In this document: piece by piece, positions 9,932-20,638 of the stretch
How the letters are laid out: each line of letters opens with the position of its first letter
Position numbering within the stretch: position 1 is the first letter of the stretch
NCBI GenBank assembly: GCA_030278955.1
Contig: JAOANR010000003.1
Location: forward strand, 34,296,080 to 34,360,079
Origin: Hygrophila difformis
Lineage: Eukaryota > Streptophyta > Magnoliopsida > Lamiales > Acanthaceae
Direction: 5' to 3'
Length of the DNA stretch: 64,000 nucleotides
Program-made: the position numbers and the translations under genes
The notes under the pieces: generated by a model
Told to the model about the DNA's origin: nothing
What the model saw: the letters and a program-made list of their open reading frames with translations, nothing else
Databases searched by the model: none

Positions 9932-11883
9932 TGTAATACCCGTAAATTTTATGATATGAAATAGAATTTAATCCGAAGAGCGAACGGATCTTGATTCCGA
10001 GAACCCGTAAAGTCAGAAATGTACGGGAGTCAAAGGACGACGAATTAGAAGCCGAGAATCCAAAACCGACGGACTTTAGATTTCAAACACGAAATCAATT
10101 TAAGTTGAAACAAATTTAAGATAGGAATCGTAATCCGAGAATGGCCGGGAAAATCAAGCCCGAAAATGTAGAAGGATAGAAGTCTGAAGGAGAGGAGAGA
10201 AGACCCGATGGATTGCACGACCCGGTCTCCGCACGGGAACGCGCCACGACCGCGCCAGGCAGCAGACAGCTGCCAACTTGCGCGATTTCGGCGATTTCTT
10301 GCCAAAATTTTCGACCCCGACTAAGGAAACTCGATCCCAGTCGGGGGAAAGGCATTTAGGTCGAAATATGACGGATCTCCCACCCCATTATTAGTCTTTC
10401 AACACCCTTGTTCTTCCCAAACTCTCCCAAAACCGAAAACACAAGTTCTTACCTTCCGACGACTTTCCGGCGACCAAATCCGACCGAGGGAGTGTGGAGA
10501 TCAAGGATTTCAGACTTCAGATTGTTGGTAAGGTTTAGATTAGGTTCCTTCGTCATTTGAAATCATAACCATCATTCTAACTTTCGGATTTTTACATGCA
10601 AACACGTTCGTGGCCAAAGGAGAAGGACAGCGTGTTGCGTAGATCCGTTCGTGGCAATTTTGGACGATTCGATCTACCCTAGGAACTCTCTTACTGTAAG
10701 TCAGTACCTTCCATAGCAATATGGGTGTTTTAGGGGCGTCCGAAACTTTGGATTTGAAACAAAATGTTAAAATCGAACCTAAAAATCTCAATATGCATGT
10801 TTACTGAAATCTGACTAAAAGTCCTACTTCGAGTGTTCAAACCGAAAAACTCAAAACTAAGATTTTGATCCTAAGACTTTAAGCTATGTTGTGTAAACAT
10901 TTCAGGGATTTTTATCGAGTTTTGATACCCAAATCATGTCGGACATATCCTGCATTTTTAAGAATTTTCGAAAATCTGACGGTGCATTTAATCGAACTTG
11001 ATGAGCATGTTTCTATCACTTCCAGTCTGAACTAATCTTTGTGATGTAAATTGTAGACAATCATGTGTAGTATGTTTTCACAAAATTTCAGAATGATTTA
11101 AAAAGACTTAGATTGTTGAATACATGCCCATGCTTAGTATGTTTTCAAAAAGACTTAGATTGTTGAATACATGCCCATGCTTAGTATGTCGGACACATGA
11201 TTGTTGAATACTACAATCATGTGTAGTATGTTTTCACTTCCAGCCGGCTAAATGAAATATTGTTGAAATGGTGGTGTAACGGGGAAAATTAAAAAGACTT
11301 AGATTTTATTTATTTATGTCATTATTATTATGTTTTAAATACATGCCCATGCTTAATTCATTATTTATGCAATTTGATGTGCCTTTAAATTTTGCAATTT
11401 AAATTCTTACTTTTAAATTAGGAAATAAAATATTTTTATATGCAAGACCAAAGCATGATTTTATTTACTAAAATTAAACCCCTTTATTGTTATGTTAGGA
11501 TTGATTTACTCAGTATTTTATAATACTGATAAGACTGTTGCTTTCCTCTTCTTTTCAGAGTATGTCGAGAATGCATAAGCATGTGCATTTGGGGGGGAAC
11601 TCTTTGGAACATTATTTTCTCGTTTTATGAGACATGCATATCGGGCCTGTTTAACCCGAGTTTTGGCCATGTCGGCCTTATTTTAATTTCTGCTGCAACT
11701 TATTATTACTATCATGTGTGGATAACATTATATTATTATTTTTAAATAATTCGGAACTTATTTTTAAACTCTTTTTAATACCCATAGCCTTGCATGTCTT
11801 TAGCAAGCTCGGAGAATTCGTGTCTTGCTAGGAAGGTGTGGCGGTGGCATCCCGGCCTGAGTTATCAAATCCGGGGTGTTACA
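9932..11883 (+). mobile_element. 5' LTR of element B (Tekay/Del type), 1952 bp
   Basis: It begins TGTAATACCCGTAAATTT and ends CAAATCCGGGGTGTTACA, an inverted-end pattern typical of plant Tekay/Del LTRs, and is followed by a degenerate primer site. The last ~90 bases (CTTGCTAGGAAGGTGTGGCG onward) are closely similar to the 3' end of the LTR of element C, while the first part is different. Around 11050-11350 short words (GTTGAATACATGCCCATGCTTAGTATG, CAATCATGTGTAGTATG) are repeated two or three times, evidence of local duplication. Confidence 0.8.
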
Positions 11884-11900
11884 AGTTAGTATGAGAGCCC
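11884..11900 (+). other. Primer binding site of element B (degenerate)
   Basis: AGTTAGTATGAGAGCCC differs from the usual TTGGTATCAGAGCC at a few positions but sits immediately after the LTR end, as a tRNA-Met type primer site should. Confidence 0.6.
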
Positions 11901-12318
11901 GGAATATTTTTAAAGCTACTGTTATTATTTTAAACCATTATTTTAAAACTAGTATTATTGTACTTAGTGTTTTTTTTTTAAAAAAAAACTATTACTTTGA
12001 GCCCAAGTTTTTGGCCCAATCATTCTACTTACTAGTTATTTAAAATCCTAATTATTTGAGCCCAAAAATTTTGAACCAAAATTTTTTTTCTTACTTAGCC
12101 TAATATTTTTAAGCCAAAGAATATTAAAATGTTGGCCCAATATAGAGTTCCAACTTTTTATTATTGTCCATGGAGTAAATTTACTTTAAAAAAAACACAT
12201 GGATAAATTAAATTTTTATTTGGGGGGATTTGCATACTCGCACGTAGATTTAAATTTTTGCATCTCCTAACTCTATATTTGGTATGTTCTAACTCTAACT
12301 TACCTTGTTGGTATTAGA
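11901..12318. other. Leader of element B, no gene
   Basis: AT-rich leader with long A and T runs. Its last part (CTAACTCTAACTTACCTTGTTGGTATTAG) reads as a pyrimidine tract plus AG acceptor immediately before the ATG at 12319. The same arrangement occurs in element C. Confidence 0.5.
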
Positions 12319-12622
12319 TGGCCGACCAAACGCGAACATGATCAACCTTATGATAAGATTGATCGACGCACATCTCGAATCACCACAAAATGTAAACAAT
12401 TTCAAATTGCGGGTAGAACAACTGGAGGCTAACATGGCCCACCTAGCGAATCTGAGGGAAGCGGATCAACACGATGTAACCCAACTCAAGGTTCAAGTCA
12501 ACGAACTCCAAGCCCACGAGGCTGAACTCCGGACCAAGAGTAACGACATAGAGACGCAAGTAGGGGACCTGGGTTGGGAGCTGACCAACCTAGCCAACCA
12601 AGCTGATGGAGCGGTCCTTTAG
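12319..12622 (+). pseudogene. Pre-gag coiled-coil ORF of element B
   Basis: A small protein of about 100 residues rich in Leu, Glu, Gln and Asp with heptad-like spacing (VEQLEANMAHLANLREAD). It aligns by eye over its length with the minus-strand ORF 24084-24488 of element C (shared NANM.NLM, NFK/HFKARV, LREAD.H..TQLK.QV.ELQ). The homologous start is ATGGCCGACC at 12319, but one base is missing compared with ATGGTCGAACCC in C, so that ATG runs into a stop and the open frame begins upstream at 12305. No catalytic motif. The role is unknown; such extra ORFs before gag are uncommon. Confidence 0.6.
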
Positions 12623-12639
12623 AACCCGGGCCCTGCACC

Positions 12640-13185
12640 CAATGCTACTGGGCCCAACTAGTCACCATGCCCATGGAGGACCCGGCCACTCATTTCCCCT
12701 ATACTTAGGGATATAGATATATCTATATATTGATGCATCATTATTATGATTGATTCTATTTCCCTTTTTAATTACTACTAGTATTGTGATTGCTTTATGG
12801 CTTGTAACCAAATAAAGTTTTCTATTGAGCAATAAATTTACAACCATTTATTTTATACATAAATATATTTAAATTATTCGTTACATTTTATTAAATTATT
12901 TTTTTCAAATACCTTGTTGAGACTCAACCAAACCAAGGTATAAGGTATTAATAAATAAACAACATATGTATATATGTAATCAAGAGACAATAATCGTACA
13001 AGGTTACCCCAAACCCTTAACCCTAAACCCTGAGACCCCGGACCTTTAAAAAAAAAACCATTATCTTCTGTAAAACTCGGCGTAAACTTACGCCAATAGG
13101 ATTGATTTACACACTCCAACAAGTGAACATTATCAACTCCAAAACAACACCTATTAACACAGTCCTTATGGATTGAGGACTTATT
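12640..13185 (+). other. Pre-gag leader of element B ending in a deletion junction
   Basis: Non-coding. It contains AATAAAG and AATAAAT polyadenylation-like words at 12812-12836, telomere-like CCCTTAACCCTAAACCCTGAG at about 13014-13034 that is also present in the pre-gag leader of element D (53722-53766, other strand), and CTATTAACACAGTCCTTAT, which matches the D leader just before its gag ATG. At ~13165 it joins directly to RT sequence. Gag, protease and the first part of RT are therefore deleted. Confidence 0.6.
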
Positions 13186-14856
13186 TGACCAGTTGAAGAG
13201 TTGAAGGGAGCTTCAGTGTCCTCAAAGATCGACTTGCGATCCGGTTATCACCAGCTGAGGATTGCCGAGAAGGATATCCCGAAGACGGCGTTCCGAACTC
13301 GTTATGGACACTACGAGTTCACATTGTTATCCTTTGGGTTAACAAATGCACCTGCAATGTTCATGAACCTCATGAACAAAATATTTAGAGAATTGTTAGA
13401 TCAATGCGTCGTGGTGTTCATCGACGACATCCTGATCTACTCGAGAAGCGAGGAGGAGCATTCCCAACATTTGCACCAAGTGTTAGGGATTTTGCGCAAG
13501 AACCAACTCTATGGAAAACTGTCCAAATGCGACTTTTGGTTGAAGGAAGTAGCATTCCTGGGGCACATAGTATCCGCCACTGGAGTTTCAGTGGATCCGG
13601 CGAAAGTTTCGGCGGTGACGGAGTGGGCATTGCCAATGAGTCCAACTGATATACGGAGTTTCCTTGGACTAGCAGGGTATTATAGGCGATTTGTGAAGGA
13701 CTTCTCGAAAATCGCACTCCCGTTGACCCAGCTGTTGAAGAAAGGGGTGAAATACGACTGGACTAGTGAGTGTGAGTCCGCGTTTCAAGAGCTGAAAAAG
13801 CGACTCACCACTACGCCCGTATTAGCACTACCTTCAGAGAATGGTGACTTCGAGGTTTACAGTGACGCTTCGAAGGAAGGTCTAGGATGCGTTTTGATGC
13901 AAGACTCAAGAGTCATTGCATATGCATCGCGTCAATTGAAACCTCATGAAGCGAACTACCCGACACACGACTTGCAGTTGGCGGCAGTCGTGTTCGCTCT
14001 AAAGATATGGAGACATTACCTCTATGGGAGAAAGTGTCGGATGTTCACTGACCACAAAAGCCTCAAATACATATTCACTAAAAAGGGGTTAAATCTGAGG
14101 CAACGGAGGTGGTTGGAACTAATCAAGGACTATGATCTCGAAATTTCTTACCACGAACGGAAGGCCAACGTGGTAGCTGATGCCTTAAGCCGGAAGACCC
14201 AACATGTGGCGAATCCGTTGACGATTCCGCCGGCATTGTATATGGACTTGGCGAGATTGAGCTTAAAGCTAGTGCATTCGGCCACTGTAAATGAAGTGGT
14301 CAACGCAAAGGTAGTCGAATCGACCATATTTGACGAGATCAAACTCGCCCAACCGGGCGACATGAAGTTGGAAAGGATTAAGGAGAACATTGCCGATGGG
14401 AAGGCGATAGGATTTGCTATCCATGAGGATGGAAGCATTTGTTTCAAGGGAAGGTGGTGCATACCACAAAAATGCGTGGAGCTAAAACAAAGATTGATGG
14501 AAGAATGGCATAACACACCTTACTCGGTCCACCCTGGAGGCGGCAAATTATATAAGGATTTGAGGAAGATTTACTGGTGGCTGAGGATGACGAAGGACGT
14601 GGCAGAATTTGTAGCGAGATGCCTCACGTGCCAAAAGGTCAAAGCCGTGCGACAAAAACCCTTAGGATTGATGCAACCATTGGAAATCCCGAGTTGGAAG
14701 TGGGATAGTATCTCGATGGATTTCATTTCGGGATTACCGCGATCACTCAGAGGGATGAATAAGATATGGGTGATTGTCATGGCTAACGAAGACGGCCATT
14801 TTCATTCCAATGAAGAATACTTGGACCATGGACCAATTAGCAAGAGCGTATATTGA
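13170..14856 (+). pseudogene. Element B RT (N-truncated), RNase H and integrase N-part
   Basis: The frame starts inside RT ([18 protein letters not shown]) and continues with [15 protein letters not shown], the catalytic [12 protein letters not shown] thumb, RNase H ([36 protein letters not shown]) and the integrase HHCC domain ([11 protein letters not shown] ... CLTCQKVKA), then SMDFISGLP. Sequence is highly similar to element D and is of the Tekay/Del chromovirus type. A one-base deletion near 14778 (VIV|MANEDG where D has VIVDRLTK) throws the frame off. The finger part of RT, protease and gag are absent, so the element cannot move by itself. Confidence 0.85.
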
Positions 14857-15781
14857 CAATGTGGTACGGCGACACGGGGTACCACATGACATTATCTCCG
14901 ATAGAGACAGTAGATTTGTCTCTCACTTTTGGAGCAAGTTACAAGAAGCTCTCAGTACACAGATTAAGATGAGTACTGCATTCCACCCAATGACGGGTGG
15001 ACAAACTGAGAGAACAATCCAAACATTGGAGGACATGCTGAGAGCGTGTGTCCTAGAGTTTAAGGGTAGCTGGGAAAATCATTTACCATTAATTGAATTT
15101 TCCTACAACAACAGCTACCATGCTAGCATCGGCATGGCACCATTTGAGGCATTGTATGGTCGAAAGTGCTGGAGCCCGTTGAGTTGGGAAGAGAGTGATA
15201 AGACTGTGGTAGTGGGACCACAACTCGTAGAAGATGTGACTCAACAAATCAAGGTGATTCAAGGAAAGATGAAAGCGGCCCAAGACCGACAGGAAAGTTA
15301 TGCCGATGTGAGACGGCGAGATCTAGAATTTCAAGTTGGGGATAAGGTCATGCTGAAGATATCACCGATGAAGGGCGTGATGCGCTTTGACAAAGGAGGA
15401 AAGTTAAGCCCTCGATACATAGGACCTTATGAGATTCTAGAAAGAGTCGGGAATCTAGCATATCGACTAGTCTTACCGCCACAATTGGCTCGTGTCCACA
15501 ATGTGTTCCATGTCTCACAATTGAAAAAGTATATGCACGACCCGACCCATGTACTCCAACCGGAAGAAATTGAGCTGGATGATGACTTGAGCTACGAGGA
15601 AATTTCGGTACGAATACTCGATGTGAAGGAGAGAGTAACAAGAAATAAGACCGTGAGGATGGTTAAGATTCTTTGGTCAAACCATGAAAGTGAAAAGACA
15701 ACATGGGAGGTAGAGGCAGACATGAGGGAGCGTTACCCGACCCTATTCAAAGGCGATGCGACCACAGTTATGGGGACATAA
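14779..15781 (+). pseudogene. Element B integrase C-part with chromodomain
   Basis: Continues the pol reading after the one-base frameshift. It holds [15 protein letters not shown] and [14 protein letters not shown] (the second Asp and the Glu of DD35E, DRDSR to TERT), the GPYEILERVGNLAYRL and VFHVSQLKKY C-terminal motifs, and a group II chromodomain (DDLSYEEISVRIL ... KILWSNHESEKTTWE) that in this clade is thought to steer integration to heterochromatin. It ends with TAA at 15779-15781, 12 bases before the polypurine tract. Apart from the frameshift and 5' deletion it is well preserved. Confidence 0.85.
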
Positions 15782-15792
15782 CTGTAATATTA

Positions 15793-15817
15793 AGGGGGGG
15801 GGGGGGGGGGGGGAGGA
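15793..15817 (+). other. Polypurine tract with a run of 20 G
   Basis: TTAA is followed by 20 consecutive G (15794-15813) and AGGA, directly before TGTAACGACCCG. In element C the same tract has only seven G. This tract primes plus-strand DNA synthesis. Confidence 0.75.
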
Positions 15818-15995
15818 TGTAACGACCCGAATATTTTTGTCTGCAAATAAACAAATTCAAATTGTTTTGAACTACGTAATGACTTGATCCCTTCACGGGG
15901 TACGTAGGCAACTTGGAAATTTAAATTCCGGGTTCAGTCAAATAATAACAAACAACAACACACAATAATACAATCACACAATCAAAAAATTTCCG
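15818..15995 (+). mobile_element. 3' LTR start of element-C type, truncated
   Basis: TGTAACGACCCGAATATTTTT and the following AACAAATTCAAATTGTTTTGAACTACG ... CTTCACGGGGTACGTAGG are homologous to the LTR start of element C (read from 20615 downward). Similarity fades near 15990. Confidence 0.7.
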
Positions 15996-16004
15996 AGCTT
16001 GCGA

Positions 16005-16160
16005 GGAGATAAAGCGCAACTTCAAGGACGAAGTTGATTCTTAAGGAGGGTAGACTGTAATACCCGTAAATTTTATGATATGAAATAGAATTTAATCCGA
16101 AGAGCGAAGGGATCTTGATTCCGAGAATCCGTAAAGTCGGAAATGCACGAGAGTCAAAGA
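16005..16160 (+). mobile_element. 3' end of a TGTAATACCC-family element, truncated
   Basis: AAGTTGATTCTTAAGGAGGGTAGAC is a typical end of the internal region with polypurine tract, followed at 16056 by TGTAATACCCGTAAATTTTATG, near-identical to the 5' LTR start at 9932. Similarity ends at about 16160. Elements of this family end this way, so the piece is probably the remnant 3' LTR of the copy whose 5' LTR is at 9932-11883. Confidence 0.7.
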
Positions 16161-16221
16161 TGATTATAAATATGCCCATGATTACGGGAGCACGGGAGCA
16201 CTCAATATGCCCATGATCACG

Positions 16222-16652
16222 TTGATTTATTCTTTTATGATTATGAATATTCCTTAGCTCTTCATCCATTCAAAATGCTCTTCGTCATTTGAGTCTGTAC
16301 TATCGTTGTTCCAATATCTGTCACCAAAACAACAACAAAAGAAAATAAAAATATTAGCAAAAAAAGGAGAAAGAGGCATGAAATTGAATCATAAAAGCTA
16401 TAAAATGGCGGGGAGATGTATTTGTCATAGAAGAAGATGTCACAACAATTGATTTAATCTTTTATGATTATGAATATTCCTTAGCTCTTCATCCATTCAA
16501 AATGTTCTTCGTCACTTGAGTTTGTACTCTCGTTGTTCCAATAACTGTCACCAAAACAATAACAAAAGAAAACAAAGATATTAGCAAAAGAGGGAGAAAG
16601 AAACATGAAATTGAATAAGAAAAGCTATAAAATGGTGGGAAATATATTTGTT
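16222..16652 (-). repeat. Tandem duplication of an exon-like segment
   Basis: Two copies of about 205 bp (16222-16427 and 16450-16652) differ at scattered sites. On the minus strand each encodes a short acidic C-terminus ending EEHFEWMKS and a stop, preceded by GTGACAG, which could be a splice acceptor. Downstream on that strand comes AT-rich DNA. It looks like a duplicated terminal exon of an unrecognised gene or transposon. Both copies keep the reading frame and the stop codon. Confidence 0.45.
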
Positions 16653-17131
16653 AAATGGAACAAAAGCTATAATATTGAGAGAAATGTTAGATGAAGATGT
16701 AAGGATATGATTTTGAGGTGGGTTATAATACACATATTTATAGGAGGAAGAGAATAAATGAGATGCAGGTTTAATATAGAAATTGGAGCACGTACCATGG
16801 CATATTTATAATTATCATCGATGTGGAGCACGGTCCGGTGGCAGAACTGTAAATAAGTTAGTGTGTGAGAGAGAGTGTAAAAAAATGAATTTTGTGAGGG
16901 GAAAATATTTAGGCGGGAAAGTGTGTGTGTGTTAAACTATTTTGTTTTTGATTATTATATAGATTACTAATGATATTTTCTATGTTGATATTTTTGGTAA
17001 CATAGACTTTGCAAAATGTACTATTACTTATGATATTTTCTATTTTGATGTAATAATGTCATATCAAATGTTCCTGTTTGCTGATAGTATTGATCATGAC
17101 AAAAACAATTACTGATAAGTAAGATGGTAGC
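16653..17131. other. Non-coding AT-rich stretch
   Basis: No gene supported. It contains GT-rich and GA-rich short runs (16860-16935) and a possible minus-strand TATA-like CCTATAAATATGTG at about 16730-16743. Confidence 0.4.

Positions 17132-17217
<86 letters not shown>
17132..17217. repeat. (AAT)n microsatellite
   Basis: About 86 bp of uninterrupted ATA/AAT repeats. On the minus strand it reads as an artificial poly-Tyr ORF. Confidence 0.97.
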
Positions 17218-17218
<1 letters not shown>

Positions 17219-17465
17219 TATAAATACATCCATTTGGATGTAATTTAAATCATTACCATGATAGATTATCGATCACAATATTCATAGGTGGGAATTAGGA
17301 TATTCAAATACAAGGAGTGCAACTGTGCACGTGTCTTTACAGTTGAAAATAAAAGAATTACTATTTTAAATTTTAATTTTCAAATTCGCACATTTAAAAT
17401 TTAAAACCACACCCTAAATGATGAGGCATTGGAGATGAGACTTGCCTAATCGGCCAAGTCTATGT

Positions 17466-17727
17466 CCCTGTTTGGCAAATAAGCTAAATAAAATTAGCTT
17501 ATTCTAGTCAATTTAAGATAAATTAGCTTATTTAAAAAGAAAAAATAACTTAAAATAGTGTTAATCAGCTCTTTTTGAAACCGCTGCAAATAACAGCATT
17601 TTGGAATTAGCTTATTCTAGGCAAAAAATTTGGCTCAAAACTGCCAAACAGTTAATTTTAATTAAATTATTACTCAAATTACTTACACAATCAGTTAACA
17701 GCTAACAGCTAATTCCCAAACAGGCCC
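17466..17727. mobile_element. MITE-like element with terminal inverted repeats
   Basis: The left end CCCTGTTTGGCAAATAAGCT and the right end AGCTAATTCCCAAACAGGCC (inverse GGCCTGTTTGGGAATTAGCT) are inverted repeats about 262 bp apart, AT-rich inside, no ORF. The CCTGTTTGG end and size suit an hAT-type miniature element. Flanks (CTATGT and CTATAC) could be a worn target duplication. Confidence 0.55.
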
Positions 17728-17808
17728 TATACCTTCTAACCTTAGGGTTGGGGGCTCGATTCCCCACCCGGCCCCCTATCTCTCCCCTTATCCCTTTGTA
17801 ATTTTTAT

Positions 17809-20615
17809 TGTAACACCCCAGATTTGATAACCCAGACCGGGATGTCACCGCCACATCTCCCTAGCAAGACACGGCTTCCCGAGCTCACTAAGGAAATGCA
17901 AGGCTTGTGGGTATGCAAAAAATTTAAAGCATTTCAAGATTTAGTCCGGAAATTTATAATACTTAATTCAAAATACGATAGTAGTAATGCGCGAAAATAA
18001 ATAGAGTAAATGCAGCGGAAAGTAAATCACGGCCAACATGGCCAAATCCTCGGGTTTAACAGACCCGGTAAAAACAGTACGATGCAGAATTTAAAATGTC
18101 CATAATGGTTTCCCCCAAGTGCATATGCAATGCGTCACTCCACATACTCTGTAAAAGAAAAATAACAACGGTTTATCAGTATAAAAATATACCGAGTAAG
18201 TTAATCCCTAACTAACAATTTAAGGGGTTCCATGTGTTTAAAAATTAAAGATTCACTTGTCATGCATTACTTTAAAAATCCATATTTTATTCGCAGCGGA
18301 AAACATGATTAATTTATCCAAGACGAAATTGCATAATTTAAAAGACTTAATTTAAAAGCGGAATTTAAGGACGTAATTTAATGACGTAATTTAAATGCGT
18401 AACTTAAAAACATGGTAAATAAGATTTAAGCGTAATTAACACTCACACAAGTCTTTTATAATTTATCCCGCAAACTAAGAAGAGGACACCATACCGGGAG
18501 ATCACTAACGAGGCAATCTCAACTTAGGACCACTAACGAGCCAGTCCACAACAATGGGAGACCACTAACGAGGCAGTCTCAAAAGATAGTAGGACCACTA
18601 ACGAGGCGATCCAAAACACAGCGCGCGAGATCACTAACGAGGCAATCTCAGATAGTAAGGAGACCACTAACGAGGCAGTCTCAAAGATAATGATTAGCAT
18701 GAAGATCGGCTCAGCCTAGTGCACGAGATTTTTTGAAAATACGTATTTCAAGTGATCAAAATATTCGATATCGCGTTTCATAGTTCGAGTTTTCTCTAGT
18801 TCGAAAAATCCGGTTTGACGCAGTTTGCGCCTTTCTTAATTAAAAATTCATTTTCACACCAAAAATTCTGAAATTTACACAGTAGCTCAAAAACACACAC
18901 ACGAACAACTTTCATGTTTTTAAGTTTTTGGAAATAAGGTTTCGAAGTGAGTCAAAATTTGAGTTCTTTACAAAGGATAATTTCTGTCTCAAAACTGATT
19001 TCGTCACAGGTTCGTGCGACGCCGATTAAAAATTCATTTCAAAGCCAATTGATCCGAAATTTTTACAGGAGATACACAACATATTAATGAACAACTTTCA
19101 TGTTTTAAGAAATTAGGAATAATGAATTTTAGGTGTTCAAAAATCAACCACAACACGCTGTACACGCGCGGACTCAAAGGATTGCTTGAAATAGGTTCTG
19201 AAATTCGGCCTTTTGACATATCAAATGAACTCCAAAATCCATGAAATTTTATATGCATAATCTAGACACATTTATCTACAACTTGTGTTTAGAAATGCAA
19301 GGTTAAATCATTCTAGAAATGGGTGAAAAACATGCATCAAGTCGAGTAATGAAATCTGTCAATGGTTTCAAATGTTCGGTTTGTCATAGAACGTTTACGG
19401 TGAGATTTGGGATAGTAAATCTTAATGTCAATGGCTGAAATTTGGACACAAGATAGATTAAAGTCTTAGGAACAAAATCTATGTTGAAAAGTTTTCGGAT
19501 TGAATTCCCGAAGGTTGAGTTTTAGCCGAGTTTTTGAAATTGGACGAAAATAGGGTTTTTGAAAATCGGTTTTTGTTACGGGTATAGATCTCGAGTTTTA
19601 AACAACAATAAACCACAAAAATTTGTGAGTAAGGTCTTAACATACTTAGTTAGAGTTTTGAGTCACTGGAAGGGGTTTCCGGGCGTCCTAGGGTTGCGAC
19701 GAACGGCCAACTTCTCCGGTCGCTTTTTGTTCGTTTTCCGACGTGAAATCATAGTAAAGAAAAAGGGTTAGAATCCGAGTTTCTGAGTTATATGGACGAA
19801 CTAAAACTTTGTACAATAGCTTACCAAGAGTCTAGAGGGCAGGGCTTGGTTCCTTTCGCCTCGCCGTCGCCGGAATGCTCGCCGGAAAGTGAGTTCGGAG
19901 GGGTTTTGAATTGGAGAGGAAGATTGGAAGTGTTTAGGGTTAGGTTTTCTGAGATTATGGGGTAGGGGGCGCCCAAGGCTGTTATTATGGCTTCCCCCAA
20001 TGCCTTGATCCGCTTGCCCTTGATGGGGGACGGATTTTTGGCAAGAAAATCGCCATAGAAGGAAAGTTTACACCTTCTGCACCTCTGGCGCGCTGGTGAC
20101 GCGCACCCACGCCTACGTCCGCGCGGAGCACGCGTGCCAGGCCTGGCGTCGCGACGCCTTCGTCCGCGCGGTGGCCGCGTGGCGGCGCGCGGCGGGCGCG
20201 GGCCGGCCGGACCGGCCGGTTCGGCGGTTCGCGTGTTCCGTCGGGTCTTTCCTTGCTTTCCTCTATCGGTTTTCTACCCCCTACGTGTTAGCTCGACTCC
20301 TCGGGTCATCTCCGATTCGGCATCTTCACCTTAAACTTGTTACGAGTTGGGCTTATCGCTCGTAACATTTCCGTGGCCTAAGTAGTCTAGTTTAAATTAG
20401 TTCCAACTCCTCCTATCGTCCCTGCGATCGATCTCGTGATTTATCTCGTGATTTATTTTGTGATTTTACTTTGTGATTTGTTTTGTGATTTTATTTCGTG
20501 GTTTATTTCGTGACTGAACTTAGAAATTAGTTCCAAGCTGCCTACGTACCCTGTGAAGGGATCAAGTCATGACGTAGTTCGAAACAATTTGAATTTGTTT
20601 TTCTCGGGTGTTACA
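17809..20615 (-). mobile_element. 3' LTR of element C, 2807 bp
   Basis: Direct copy of 24866-27672, which has the same length; only scattered differences by eye, so a fairly young insertion. On the plus strand it starts TGTAACACCCCAGATTTG and ends CTCGGGTGTTACA; read in element orientation it begins at 20615. The part at 20090-20230 is strikingly GC-rich. A six-hairpin array lies at 18498-18682. Outer flanks TTTAT (17804-17808) and TGTAT (27673-27677) may be the target duplication with one mismatch. Confidence 0.92.
18498..18682 (-). repeat. Array of six short hairpins in the element C LTR
   Basis: Six copies of a loop word CACTAACGAGGCA are each flanked by complementary arms: GAGAT/ATCTC, GGAC/GTCC, GAGAC/GTCTC, GGA/TCC, GAGAT/ATCTC, GAGAC/GTCTC. 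The arms differ between units but stay complementary, while the loop hardly changes. The same array is at 25556-25740 in the other LTR. Confidence 0.8.
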
Positions 20616-20633
20616 TCCTCCCCCCCTTAAGAA
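20616..20633 (-). other. Polypurine tract of element C
   Basis: On the minus strand TTCTTAAGGGGGGGAGGA directly precedes the LTR start TGTAACACCC, as required for plus-strand priming. Confidence 0.75.
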
Positions 20634-20638
20634 TACAG

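Noticed and set aside
17024..17233. Minus-strand ORF with a long poly-Tyr run
   Set aside because: It is the translation of the (AAT)n microsatellite.
17416..17431. AAATGATGAGGCATT shared with 27725-27740 on the two sides of element C
   Set aside because: Fifteen bases could match by chance in 64 kb and the positions do not abut the LTRs, so it is not a target duplication.
17730..17800. GGGGGCTCGATTCCCC, resembling a tRNA T-arm/SINE B box
   Set aside because: No A box, acceptor stem or poly-A/T tail pattern could be built around it; too short to call a tRNA or SINE.
18498..18682. CRISPR-like array (regularly spaced repeats)
   Set aside because: Eukaryotic LTR context, short repeat (about 13 bases) and non-unique spacers; it is a hairpin array in an LTR.
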